Positions 24,058 to 34,444 of a stretch of DNA of 64,000 nucleotides are shown piece by piece. Under the pieces are notes generated by a model that was not told where the DNA came from, did not search any database, and was given only the letters and a program-made list of their open reading frames with translations. The stretch comes from Glomus cerebriforme (lineage: Eukaryota > Glomeromycota > Glomeromycetes > Glomerales > Glomeraceae), in assembly GCA_003550305.1 (NCBI GenBank), contig QKYT01000189.1:1-64000 (forward strand), written 5' to 3'. Made by a program: the position numbers and the translations under genes. Within the stretch, counting starts at the first letter, position 1, and each line of letters opens with the position of its first letter.

Positions 24058-24399
24058 TCCTGCATTATAGCACACATAACATTCTGAAAGGACCAAATTT
24101 CGCAGGATTACAAGGAGATTCCATGTCCATTTCACTTACCATCATATATATTATAATCAATAAAAAAAAGAAAAATCAAAAGAACTATAACTTGCTAATC
24201 AAGACATGGCCAAAGCTTTTGATTCTGTAGGAATGATCTATTTTTTATGATCTGCATCTAAACAACATACTTTAAAAAGATATATTCTCTCAAACAAATA
24301 GCCAAATATCCCCTCTCACAATCAGAATTATAGCACCTAACCCATTATCTGAATCATAACTATTGCTTTTGTGAATTAATTAAATAAAGATTCATCTAT

Positions 24400-24940
24400 A
24401 TTGGGCAACTTTCAAAAGTTTATTCACAAATTAATTGACCTTAAAGACCTTCAATCCAAACGAGATCATATTTCTCGCTTTTCTTTGGAACGATGTGATA
24501 ACTACTTATATGATAAGTTCTCGTTCATTAATTCGGCTTTGAACCATTTTAGGCGTTCTATCGTTCTGGATCATGTTCTTATTAAAAACAGAAAGGTCAT
24601 GATGGTTAGACTATAAATTATCAGAATGTATATTAGGAGCATGGTTCACAAGTGACAATGCTAATCACACAAATCTAATTATAAGAAAAAAAGAGATTAG
24701 TAATATGATACATTTAATTAAATACTGACAGTAAGCAAATTGTTTATCTCAACAATAAGGTCCCTCATTCCAAAATTAATATACAAACTACAAGATTCAC
24801 TCCTTTTAGATACACAATTAGATTCAATATATAGCCTGATCTTTACATTATTTGAACACAAAATTTTTCTGCAAAAAATGAGTACTAACTATATAATGAA
24901 TCATCATAGTTTGGTCAATCTAAGATTGTTAAAATAGAAT
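24400..24940 (+). pseudogene. Probable LINE remnant
   Basis: 24,401-24,616 encodes SRFSLERCDNYLYDKFSFIN followed by SALNHFRRSIVLDHVL, which resembles the linker between endonuclease and reverse transcriptase in Rhizophagus LINEs (from memory). In a whole element it would lie upstream of the RT, not downstream, so it belongs to a separate or rearranged copy. A second frame at 24,740-24,937 (KLIYKLQDSLLLDTQLDSIY) is unassigned. Confidence 0.4.
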
Positions 24941-25189
24941 CTAAGAGAACAACAAATTTCAAATTTTATGGTCTCTATAAATTCAACGAAAGCAATCAAT
25001 AATTTAAAAAAAAATAATGATCGTTTGATAGTCCAATTCAATAAAACAGAACTAGGATCTTCTTTAAATTTGTTTTACACCCTTAAAAATGTTAGAACTC
25101 TCTCTACTATATGACACTTATTAATTTCATTAGGCTAGTTCGTAATTGTTCGATCAGCATTTTAAATTTCATGATCTAAGTTTATAATT
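24941..25189. other. Spacer, nothing recognised
   Basis: AT-rich DNA between the LINE remnant and the Harbinger-linked duplication. Confidence 0.4.
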
Positions 25190-25620
25190 AAAATGTTGAA
25201 ACATAAAAAGACGAGTGTTGTTGGCTTTTTATGTTATTACAGCTTGTCAATATATAGAAAATGAAGATAATATTTACTTAGAGATTCAGTATATTCTCAT
25301 ATTTCTTTACAGATTCAATTTAATATAATTTATTCTTTACATAGAGTAGTAGTTGAAAATGCTTTTTGAAGATTAAAAAACAGTAATTGAAATGCTGAAA
25401 CATAAAAAGACGAGTGTTGTTGGCTTTTTATGTTATTACAGCTTGTCAATATATAGAAAATGAAGATAATATTTACTTAGAGATTCAGTATATCCTTTAT
25501 CTACTTTTTAGTTAAACCTTTCGTAAATTCTCAAATTTCTTTACAGATTCAATTTAATGTAATTTATTTTTTACATAGAGTAGTAGTTGAAAATACTTTT
25601 TGAAGATTAAAAAAACAGAT
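25190..25620 (+). repeat. Tandem duplication within a Harbinger-like element
   Basis: 25,190-25,380 and 25,390-25,615 are about 95% alike: both contain gaaacataaaaagacgagtg, ttacagcttgtcaatatata, ttcaatttaat and catagagtagtagttgaaaa. The second unit has an extra ~28 bp near 25,495-25,525. The right end of each unit carries the VVVEN start of the transposase motif described next. Confidence 0.85.
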
Positions 25621-25850
25621 TTATTGCTTTAAAAGAATTAAATATTAGAAAAATTTCTAATGCTGTAAATATTACTAAATGTACAATTATTTTACATAAT
25701 TTTTTAGAATTAAATAATAAGAATTATATGAAGATGATGATATAAATCAGAATGAAATGGTAATGAAAAGAAAAGGAGAAAGAAAAAGAGAACAATTAAT
25801 GAATCAAATTATTAATAAAATCCATTTAATTCTTTCATAATAAATAATAT
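25560..25850 (+). pseudogene. PIF/Harbinger-type (DDE_Tnp_4) transposase C-terminus, broken
   Basis: Reading across one frame change gives RVVVENTF, RLK, then FIALKELNIRKISNAVNITK followed by CTIILHNFLELNN. The V-E-x-x-F-x-x-L-K block with the last catalytic Glu and the C-x-x-L-H-N-F tail is characteristic of the DDE_Tnp_4 (Harbinger) nuclease. The Glu is present, but a stop and a frameshift follow it. The upstream catalytic part is missing. Confidence 0.7.
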
Positions 25851-26599
25851 TACAAATAAATTTATGAGTAATAATCATAATTATTAATATAATGCAAATA
25901 TCATCATGGATATTATGTGAACATTATAAACATTACGTGAACATTATCATTATTATTATACAAACATTATATGCAAACATTATTACCGAATATTGAATAG
26001 TATAATTTCTATTTTTATCCAATAAACAAAACCTTTATTATCTGTATTGTAAAAAAATTATTATATCGTATTAACTATTTATGAAGAAGAAAATTATATT
26101 AAAGCTATTAGATAAAAAAATTATACTAAATATCCTATAAAAATTTATTTATTTGATTGTCTAAGTTCCATCTCTTTCATTTTAAATTCATGCTCCATTT
26201 TTATATTCCCTCTTTCGAATTCCCATCTCTGTTTTTCTATTTCCAATTTACCCATCTCAATAGCATGATTTTTTATTCAATTTTTTCTTTTTCTAACTCA
26301 AGTTTTTTTTCTATACTTTTTCTCTATTATAAAAATACCAATAGCAATAGCATCTATAATACTATTTTTTTTTTGACCTTTTGGCATATGGCTGAAATTA
26401 TAAATTTTATAAATTTGTTGATTTATATTTATAAAATCACTTTATTTATGTAATAATGTATATAAATTACGGTCAGACCTCCATAATTGCATATTCCATA
26501 ATTGTACTTATTATATATACCATCTCTAAATGCACTATTTATGAAATTTCTGATATGGGTGTGCAATTATAGAGGTTTGACTGTATTATTTAAAATTAA
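25851..26599. other. AT-rich stretch; right part is F-box 3' flank
   Basis: 26,390-26,460 is similar to 36,290-36,375, the sequence just after the stop codon of the intact F-box gene. The duplication that made the F-box relic therefore included its 3' flank. The rest shows nothing. Confidence 0.5.
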
Positions 26600-27110
26600 T
26601 ACATTATTTCTATATATTATTCAATTCTAATACTTAAGCCTCAAAATCTTTTAACTTAGCTATTATATAATTTATCATCTTCAAAGGAAATAAATAACTC
26701 ATTGCTTTCATTATTATAATTATAAAATTATCTATCACTAATAGCTAACTACTTAACCCTACTCTCTTTCATAATGTATTCCTTTATACAAGATAAAATA
26801 TCTTCACTTTCTTTATACATGTTATTGTTAATTATCAATTTTTCAATAAAAATATTTTGAGAATTTTTTAAAAATATTTCCGAATCACCAGTATAAATTT
26901 TAAGAGATAAATGTAAATATTATAATTTAAAAAGAAGGATTTTCCTAAATTTGATAATAACATTGTACTAATTTACCATCATTGTAAAGAGTAATAGTAA
27001 GATAGTTAAGATTTTGGCAAATATTCTTAATTAAATCACAATTATGACAATCAAATTAAGTTAATTGAAAAATTTGATTTGGTACAATATTTTTAATCAA
27101 TTCATTTTAT
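26600..27110 (-). pseudogene. Truncated F-box gene copy (C-terminal ~165 codons)
   Basis: Aligns along its whole length with 36,390-36,900, the 3' third of the intact minus-strand F-box gene (shared words include cataatgtattcctttatac and aaattttaagagataaa). Small deletions shift the frame repeatedly. Homology stops abruptly at about 27,110, where kinase-related sequence begins, so a breakpoint joins two gene relics here. Confidence 0.85.
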
Positions 27111-27234
27111 AGGTTCTAAAAATAAAAGATAGACAAATATTGCATTATTTATTATATTATGGTACATAATTAATTTATTTTTTGGTTCGGTAAATTATTA
27201 AAATTCAATAGTCTACTTAATTAATTTTGTAAAA

Positions 27235-28357
27235 GATAGCTGTTTTTATTAAATTCATCTGCTACTTTAATTTGTTTATAAATTTCACTATCCTTTTTAT
27301 TAAAAAATAAATCCGAGTACCATTGATCAAATTTCTCAACTAAATATTCAGCAGTTAGTCTAAAAACTCATCATGAGATATACTATAATAAGGAGGTAAT
27401 CCATTAAATACTTCATATATAATAATTCCAAAGCTATAAATATACTTTCTTGTGTATATTTTTTTCCTCTTAAAACTTCAGGAGTATATTTTTTTTATCA
27501 TATTTACCATATTTTCATTTGCTGGTTTACATAATCCTCAGTAATTCTATAAAAATCTTCATCTATTGTAGTTATATTACCACTATGAAAATCATTGATG
27601 AATTAATCCCTCTTTATGAATATCACTAAAACCACATACAATTTCTCTTAAAGCAAAAAGTTTATTATACTAGCTCAATGAATTGAAATCTCTCTTAATC
27701 TTTGTCTTAAATTACCATATTTTGCATACTCCATTACCGTCATAAAATCATTTGTTTTGGAATCTTTAGTAATGCTATAAATTTCAATAATATTTTGTGA
27801 ATTATTAATTTTCAAGTGAAACTTAATCTAATAATAAGTAAAATTAGTTTCCATTTTAGTCATTGATTAAAATCATGCATTAAAATATTACCTCTTTAAA
27901 TAATTTAAAAGATATATTAATTGAATTTTTGAAACTTTTTAATTCAACACTCTTATATTTATTTCTATTCCCTTGATTAGTTAACTAAGTATCTATCCAA
28001 CCTTCCATTTTGCTTTATATATTTTTTCAAAACCTCCCTTTGTAATATATTCAATATTTTCAAATCTATCATATTTGATCCATTCTAACTTTTCTTCATT
28101 TCTTTTTCTTTAAGTTGAGATACTTGGATTAATTTATCAACATCACAATTTCCGCTTGTCCAATTTTTGAAATTTTGTTGAAATCGTATAGCGTTACATG
28201 ATTGACACCAATTATAATAAGTATTAAGTTGTTTGCATTCTTTACATAAATCATATTTTTTATAACGTTCTTTTAATTCTTCAATTAATATTAGTTTATC
28301 AATTAACAATTCTTGTTCTTCAGTTAACCAATAAGGGTTGAGATAATTTTGCTCCAT
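27235..28357 (-). pseudogene. Zinc-ribbon/TKL-type kinase, broken
   Basis: A start ATG at 28,355-28,357 opens a good 90-codon N-terminus: a helical leader, zinc ribbon CKEC and CQSC (about residues 38-56), QNFKNWTSGN and a Lys-rich linker. Then come YDRFENIEYI, KGGFEKIYKAKW near 28,020, the region around the catalytic loop near 27,590 (IH then a frame change into DFHSGNI), DIYSFGIIIYE-like and GLPPYY-like words near 27,400-27,440, and the C-terminal tail near 27,240-27,330. The N-lobe linker, the activation segment and the catalytic loop all carry frameshifts or stops. The N-terminus alone is intact. Confidence 0.8.
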
Positions 28358-29823
28358 AATATTACAAAGTTAGGAGGAGAAACTAGTAATATAATTAAAA
28401 GTTTTTGATATTAAGGTGTCCAATATTTAAAAACTTAAAAAACTATCGGTTGAGAATTTCCTCCGCAATGTGACTCAAAATGGGCGTCAATGTACAACAT
28501 AAACTTGTCTAAAAAAATCATAATGGCTGACATTATCCAAAAAAAGGAAAAATCTACATTATTATAATTATTTAAACTGCGGTTATGATCATTACCAAAA
28601 AAAATGTCATTAACGAAAACAAAAAAAATTCTAATCTTGCGTGGAAATTTTTTCGATTCATCGAATCATAATATCAATGTCGTTAAAAAAGTTTGTAACG
28701 TCATTTTGGTTTTAATGACTAAAGAAACTATTCTTTGAATTTGAAATTTTGAATGGTAATACTATCAGAAGAGACCAGATTTGAATAATATTTTTATTTT
28801 ATTCTAGAATAAATATATACAAGAGAAATACATCAATGTGAATCCACTTTTTCATTGATACATGAATACAATAAATGTAAATAATTAATTTAGTTAAAAA
28901 CATTGATTGTAATTACCTTTTTATATCTTTTACTTGAAAGAAGAACAATTTTTTTCAATTCTTCACGATATCCTCAATAACATTGAAAGCGAGGTAATTT
29001 TTTCTTGATTATATTAAAATATAAATTTCTAATTTCGTTAAAATTTTAATTTTTTTCTTTATTATGAAAGTGGATTTCATCAAATAATCGTTCGTCCAAG
29101 GTTATGTCCATGATGATCAACAACAGATTTTTCTGATAATATATTTATTAGGCTCGCCATTTTTATTTCAACTTATCCTTAATTACAATTTTATTATTTA
29201 GAACTATGGGGAGTTATGAGCCTCTTCATGAGTTTGTGTAGCCGATATGCTATTCTCTTGCCTTTAGGTAAAGTTCAAAATAAAAAAAAAAAATATGAAA
29301 GAATATGCAATATAAAAATGTAAATCACGTATTATATATAACAATCCATTTGTTATTGACAAATATTTCATTTAGTTAAAAGGTTTAAAAAAAAAACTTT
29401 GGAAAGTATTACATCATTTAACTTTTTCATTGTTAAATTTCTAATTTCGGCAACTTGAATCGTTAGTACATCATTACTTTTATTCATCTATTTTTAGCAG
29501 GTTATAACTGTATCAACTTATTTATAAAATAAAATATTTTTAATTTTCAAGTGATTAAAATGTGATTTTTGCCTAATGAAGTCTAAAAGAGGTTAAACCT
29601 AAACTAACCATTTATATCCAAAAATTCTTTGTGGATTAACTATACTCCGATTGTAAACATGTAATTAAGAAACCGTCGCGTAAATTGTTAAATATGGAGC
29701 CTTAACCGTCTGTGAATTTTTCTCAACTAACTTTTATTTTTTTAAAAAATTTTTTACTTTCATTTTTCAAAAAATATACAGTATATATACGTTTCCAGCA
29801 TTATTTAAGATTTTATAAAAATC
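28358..29823. other. AT-rich intergenic stretch
   Basis: No supported coding sequence between the kinase relic and the first Myb-like gene. Its right end should contain the promoter of that gene; atacagtatatatacg lies at 29,777-29,792, about 30 bp before the ATG. Confidence 0.5.
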
Positions 29824-30648
29824 ATGTCTTTATTCGATGAAGAAGTATTATTGAATATATTATTTCTTATATTAAATTATGTTAAAAATGTATATTTATT
29901 TATTTATTTATTTATTTTTCATTGTAGAGTAATAGACTTATCAGAAAATATATGAAAGAATATGCTCATATTCGCAATCGTTTTGTTTTGATTAGTAAGT
30001 TGGTCCCGAAATATAAACCGAACCAACTTTCTAATTGGTATGTTTAATTTAATAAAAAGATCTTAATTAAAGTGTACTGTATAATTAACATTTTTTTTTC
30101 TTTAAAAAAAAAATTTTTTAATTTAGTTGGCATAATTATCTTGACCCAAATCGTATGTATATTCTTTTTAAAGAAGTATATTAAATGAATAGATGAATAA
30201 ATTATAATAATATATGTTTCTTTTTTACTTAGTATGCCTCGATCCTTTAACGGATGATGAAAAAGATTTTATTATTAAACAAGTTCAAAACAATCGAAAA
30301 CCAAATGGTATCATTAATTGGAAACTTGTAGTTCATAATTTGAAAAATGAATTTGGATTACTCCGTTCCGAAAATAAAGTTAGAAATTTTTGGAATTCGA
30401 GACAAAAAAGTAATTTAAGAAAAGCTAAAATACAAAAAAAAATTTCTCATCCTTATATATGGGTTGAAGAAAAAATTCAAGAAAAAAATCATGATGTCGT
30501 TCATTCCGATTTATCATTACTTCCTAAACCTCGTTTTGATGATAAAATATATCAAAAATATCCTTCAACATTACCTATTTTGGAACCTAATGTTTCACTT
30601 GATTTTAATATTTTTAATACGCCTAATAGAATGCACCCTTTTTTTTAG
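29824..30648 (+). CDS. Myb-like DNA-binding protein 1, four exons
   Basis: Exons 29,824-29,889, 29,928-30,037, 30,127-30,152 and 30,233-30,648 give 205 aa. Donors are GTATAT, GTATGT and GTATGT, acceptors all end in TAG, and phases 0, 2 and 1 match. Exon 2 (RLIRKYMKEYAHIRNRF...PNQLSN) plus the 26-nt exon 3 (CWHNYLDPN) form a first Myb-type repeat with the typical W-x-N-Y-L-D-P end. Exon 4 begins with a second repeat: CLDPLTDDEKDFIIKQVQNN, W at INWKLV, then FG..SENKVRNFW. A Pro/Phe-rich 75-residue tail follows. Two-repeat Myb proteins bind DNA as transcription factors; the target is unknown. Exon 3 is the same size as in the next gene, showing tandem duplication. Confidence 0.78.
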
Positions 30649-30689
30649 AAGTATAAATGATGATAGTATGATCCTTTTTAGTAAATTAG

Positions 30690-31000
30690 TATAAAATCTT
30701 AATGCTGGCCAGAATTATGTAACTTTCTTTATATAGATGATGACCAAAGGTCTCAAAATCCTAAAAAATTACGCATAATCAAAATAAATTAAACCTTATC
30801 TGTTATTAAATTATGCAATATAGGACCCCGAGTAATACTAAATAGGTAACAAGAGAGTTCGCTTTATAGAATTGGCCAAAAATATTATGTAGATCTTGTC
30901 TTTTTTAGAAATTTTTAATAATGCCGGTCAGAATTTTATTACTTCTTTTAGTAACTGACTGACGTATAGCCAATAGTAATTTTTTTTTTACTACTTAATA
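30690..31000 (-). repeat. Dispersed palindromic repeat X, copy 1
   Basis: Contains aataatgccggtcagaattt and agtaactgactgac (about 30,920-30,962), preceded by ataggaccccgag and tagatcttgtcttttttaga. The same ordered words occur at 38,310-38,480 and, inverted, at 32,438-32,600 and 38,807-38,985. Confidence 0.75.
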
Positions 31001-31070
31001 TCTGCATGTTAATGTTATGTTTATTATAAACAAGAACTTTCTAAACGATATTTCTTCATTTAATTTGTTA

Positions 31071-31135
31071 AGCACGATGTAAACAGGGCGTAAGATGCAA
31101 GATGCATAAGGGTTACACCCTGTTGAGGTCGTGCT
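31071..31135. repeat. 65-bp imperfect hairpin
   Basis: agcacgatgtaaacagggcg pairs with the region accctgttgaggtcgtgct across a ~17-nt loop (gatgcaagatgcata); the arms are about 24 nt with four mismatches. It is G+C-richer than its surroundings. It is followed by four accgttt-type repeats at 31,160-31,195. It could be a fold-back element or a small structured RNA. Confidence 0.6.
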
Positions 31136-31371
31136 GTTGTTACGCGATATGCATTAAGTAACCGTTTTACCGTTTTACCGTTTAACCGTTTTAACTTTTA
31201 AAGTTTGTAGGAAATAATATATAAAATGTTTCGACATTAGCTTTAATATATATATATATATATAAAATGTTTCGAATGATAATTTTTTTTACTTTATAAT
31301 TTTGAAAAAAAAATTCAACAATTATTTTGATCTTTTCCTTTTATCTGTAAGGGATTGCCTTACTTTGCAAA

Positions 31372-32999
31372 ATGTCAAAATTGACATTATTGGCGTTGAC
31401 ATTAGAAGTATATAAAATAAAATTACATCAAAATTATTTTTATTTTATAAAAAAAAATTATTTATTAAGATAAATTATTTTTTTTTTCTTCGTAGGAAGA
31501 TGAATTTATTAAACGATATATGAAAGGATACCAAAAAGATGATTATAATAATTGTCTCACAATGATTAGAGAATTAATTCAGAATAAAAAACCATATGCA
31601 AGATATACAGTAAGACAGATTTATGATCGGTAAATTTAATTTAATAAAATAATCTATTTCTTCTTTCTTTAAAAAAACAATCCTTTTTTTTTTTTAAAAA
31701 AAAAAAATTAATAATTTAGCTGGAAAAATTATCTTAATCCGCGCCGTACGTAAATTTTCTTATATTATATTATATTTTAATTTTATAAAAGAATTATACT
31801 AATTAAATTACATAAATTACGAAATATATTTTTATTAGTATGTCACGATCCTTTAAGGTACGATGAAAAGAATTTTATTATTGAACAGGTTCAAAAACTT
31901 CGAGGGTCAAAAGTCATTTTATGTTGGAAATACGTTATCCATGATTTGGAAAAGAAATTTGGTAAACTTCATTCTATAACTAAAGTCAAAGATTTTTGTC
32001 ACTCGTGGGGTCTCGTTCCTAGTTGTAAGTGTACTGTAAAATTAATTAATTATTTAGTTAATTCGGGCCAGCATTAATTAATGAAGGTTTTAAAAAATTA
32101 AATTTGATAATCCTGGTCAAAGATTTAATGCCGGCCCGAATTAGGTTTTCTAATGATTAACGGTTAATAAATCTGATATGCATTTTTTTCCCCCTTTGAT
32201 AAGTATATGAGTGTGATGATCCCTTAGGGGATGATGAAAAAAAATATATAATTAGACGGATTCAAAATTATCGAAATTCACATATTTGGGAATTTATAGT
32301 CCGTGATTTGAAAATTAAATTTGGAAAACTCCATTCTACATATAGAGTTAAAACGTTTTGGTATTTGAGACAAAATAGGAATCTCGACCTGGATTGTAAG
32401 TAAAATTTTATTTCATATATAAATATACACATTTTTTTCAGGGCCGGAATTATAATAATGTCAGTCAGTTACTAAATAAGTAATAAAATTCTTACTGGCA
32501 TTATTAAATATTGTCTAAAGAAGACAAGATCTACATGATTTTTTTTTGTGGCCAAGTGGTCCTTATATTTTTATGTACTGTATATTATTGCAAATAATTA
32601 CATGAAATTGAAATTACTAATTTGATAACTATCCTTTTATTATTTCTTTGATTAGTATGTCCTGATTCCTTAGAGGATGATGAAAAAATATTTATAATTC
32701 AGAAACATCGAACATCAAATGGTACCATTTGGAAGTACGTGCTTCGTGATTTAGAAAATAAATTTGGTAAATTCAATTCAGAAAATATTTTATGCAATTT
32801 AAATCCTTTAGGAATAACTGAAAATAATGAATTTAATGATGAAAATAAAAGAAGACGAGTTAAAAACGATGATACATATACTTATTGCCCACAATGTCTT
32901 GAATTTAAACAATCAAATGGCTCTGAAGAAAAATATTGTGGTAATTGTTGTAATACAATTAAACTATCTAAATGCAAAAAATACCAATTTGATTATTAA
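31372..32999 (+). CDS. Myb-like protein 2 with four repeats and a zinc-ribbon end, six exons
   Basis: Exons 31,372-31,407, 31,496-31,629, 31,720-31,745, 31,839-32,024, 32,204-32,395 and 32,656-32,999 give 305 aa. All introns are GT-AG and every phase fits. Exons 2-3 form repeat 1 (EDEFIKRYMKGYQKDD...IYDR, WKNYLNP). Exons 4, 5 and 6 each start at the same phase-1 position and encode a related repeat: CHDPLRYDEKNFIIEQVQ, CDDPLGDDEKKYIIRRIQ, CPDSLEDDEKIFIIQ, each with W and FGK(L/F). After the last repeat come a basic KRRR stretch and a zinc ribbon, CPQC...CGNC, then TAA at 32,997-32,999. The frame after that stop continues into a zinc ribbon and kinase domain, so the stop may truncate a Myb-kinase chimera. 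Two introns hold repeat elements. Confidence 0.75.
32050..32145. repeat. Short inverted-repeat element inside an intron
   Basis: Lies in intron 4 of Myb-like gene 2. ttcgggccagcattaa at the left and ttaatgccggcccgaa at the right are inverted repeats with one mismatch in 16, around an AT-rich centre of roughly 55 bp. It looks like a tiny fold-back MITE. Confidence 0.7.
32438..32600 (+). repeat. Dispersed palindromic repeat X, copy 2
   Basis: Lies in intron 5 of Myb-like gene 2. It starts cagggccggaattataataa, has the inner hairpin aataatgtcagt ... actggcattatt, and ends in the aagaagacaagatctacatg word also found (in either orientation) in the other copies. The CAGGG start is hAT-like, but no target duplication was clear. 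Confidence 0.7.
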
Positions 33000-34444
33000 G
33001 GTGTATGTCCTAATTGCAAGAAAATAAATTCTGGATATGCATGGTGTAAGAAATGTGATCCGGATCAATTTTTAAAAGAAGAAAAGACAAGTGGAAATAT
33101 TGAAATAGATCAATTAATTCAAAAATTACAACACAAGAAGAACATTATCATAATAATTTAGAATGGATTTCTTTTGATAGATTTAATGATGTTAAACAAA
33201 TTGGAGAAGGAGGATTTGCTAAGATATATTCCGCTACTTGGTTAGATGGGGAACCAAAAGTAAATAGAGAGAAAAAAAGATCTAATCCTATCACTATTGC
33301 ACTTAAAAGAATTAAAGATAAAAAATTCAAAATAGAAACTTTTATTATGAGGTAAATTTTTTTTAAAAAAAGTTATATACTGTATATATTGTATTAATTT
33401 TAATTTACAAATTTCAATTTATAAATTTTATTTTTTTCTAGATAAATATTCATCACCAATGTGAATTATATAATGCAAAATTAACAAAATTTTATGGAAT
33501 AACTAAAGATCCTGAAACTAATGAATTTCTCATGATTTTAGCATATGCAAATAATGGAAATTTAAGAGATTATCTTAAGAAAAACTTTTTAAATTTAAAA
33601 TGGAATGATAAATTGAATATATTAAAAAGTATTGCAAATAATCTTTTGAATATTCATAAATTAAATTATATACATAGAGATTTACATAGTGGCAATATAC
33701 TTCAATTTTATATTGGCAGTTTCGGTACAAGAATAACGGATTTAGGACTTTCACAATCAATAATAAATTCAAAGTCCTCTAATTGTTCAAACGTTTATGG
33801 GGTTCTTCCTTACATTGCACCTGAAATATTAGATGGTAAACCTTATACATTAGCGAGTGATATTTATAGTTTTGGAATTATTATGACAGAAGTATCAACT
33901 GGAAAACCACCTTATGGAAATGTATCTCATGATGAAAAGCTTGCATTAGCTATTTGTAATGGTTTAAGACCAAGGGTAGCTGAAGGAACACCAAAATGTT
34001 ACATAGATTTGGTAAATCAATGTCTTGATGCAAATCTTGAAAAAAGACCTTCAACAAAAGTATTACTTAAAACTATTAAAAATTGGCAATTACTTAATGA
34101 CTATGATTCAAATTTTGAGAAATCTTTTAAAATATCTAAAGAATTTATTGATGCAGATAATATTGTTTCACAAAAATCATCATCTAGAATAATGACAGTA
34201 CACTCTGAAGCAATTTATACTGGTCGTTTTATGAGTTTTACTAATCTTCCTAAACCGAGAAACTCTACAAAAGTTCAAATCGAAGATCCAGAAGGTATAT
34301 ATATAATATCATATATTTGTTCATTTATTTCAAACATTTTTATTAAGAATTTTATATAAAATTTATCATTTTATCACTTTCATTATAGTTCCGGATTCAC
34401 ATTTAGTTGAGCTTCATATTTCTGATAAATCAAATTCTTCTTGA
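33000..34444 (+). pseudogene. TKL-type kinase, nearly complete, with small disruptions
   Basis: Continues from the preceding gene. Second zinc ribbon half CPNC...CKKC (33,007-33,060), linker NNLEWISFDRF, Gly-rich loop GEGGFAKIYSATW (33,205), IALKRIKD (33,297), intron 33,350-33,441, then YGITKDPE, ANNGNLRDYL, catalytic loop IHRDLHSGNIL (about 33,668), TDLGLS in place of DFG, APEILDGKPYTLASDIYSFG, GKPPYGNVSHDE, QCLDANLEKRPS, the AIYTGRFMSF tail, and a last exon 34,389-34,444. From 33,442 onward everything is open and catalytically complete. Three faults lie before it: TAA at 32,997, a one-base shift near 33,135, and one near 33,345 (the donor exon should end in a FINE-type word). It is either a recent pseudogene or an active gene with sequencing errors. 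Confidence 0.8.

Larger units (their letters stand above)
22900..24240 (+). pseudogene. LINE-type reverse transcriptase relic 2, split by a MITE
   Basis: The left part (22,900-23,243) reads EIDRNIYQDITITPEISEWE, a linker and then, with frame changes, a WKLSQL-type and PIVV-like stretch. After the MITE (23,252-24,057) the frame resumes with STHNILKGPNFAGLQGDSMS, and at 24,204-24,236 QDMAKAFDSVGM, the A motif with the first catalytic Asp. Order and orientation are correct for one reverse transcriptase. It lacks the FADD end, and stops break it, so it is dead. Confidence 0.8.

Noticed and set aside
29881..29920. (TTTA)n tract as coding sequence
   Set aside because: It lies in the first intron of Myb-like gene 1; the exon pattern matches the tandem copy without it.
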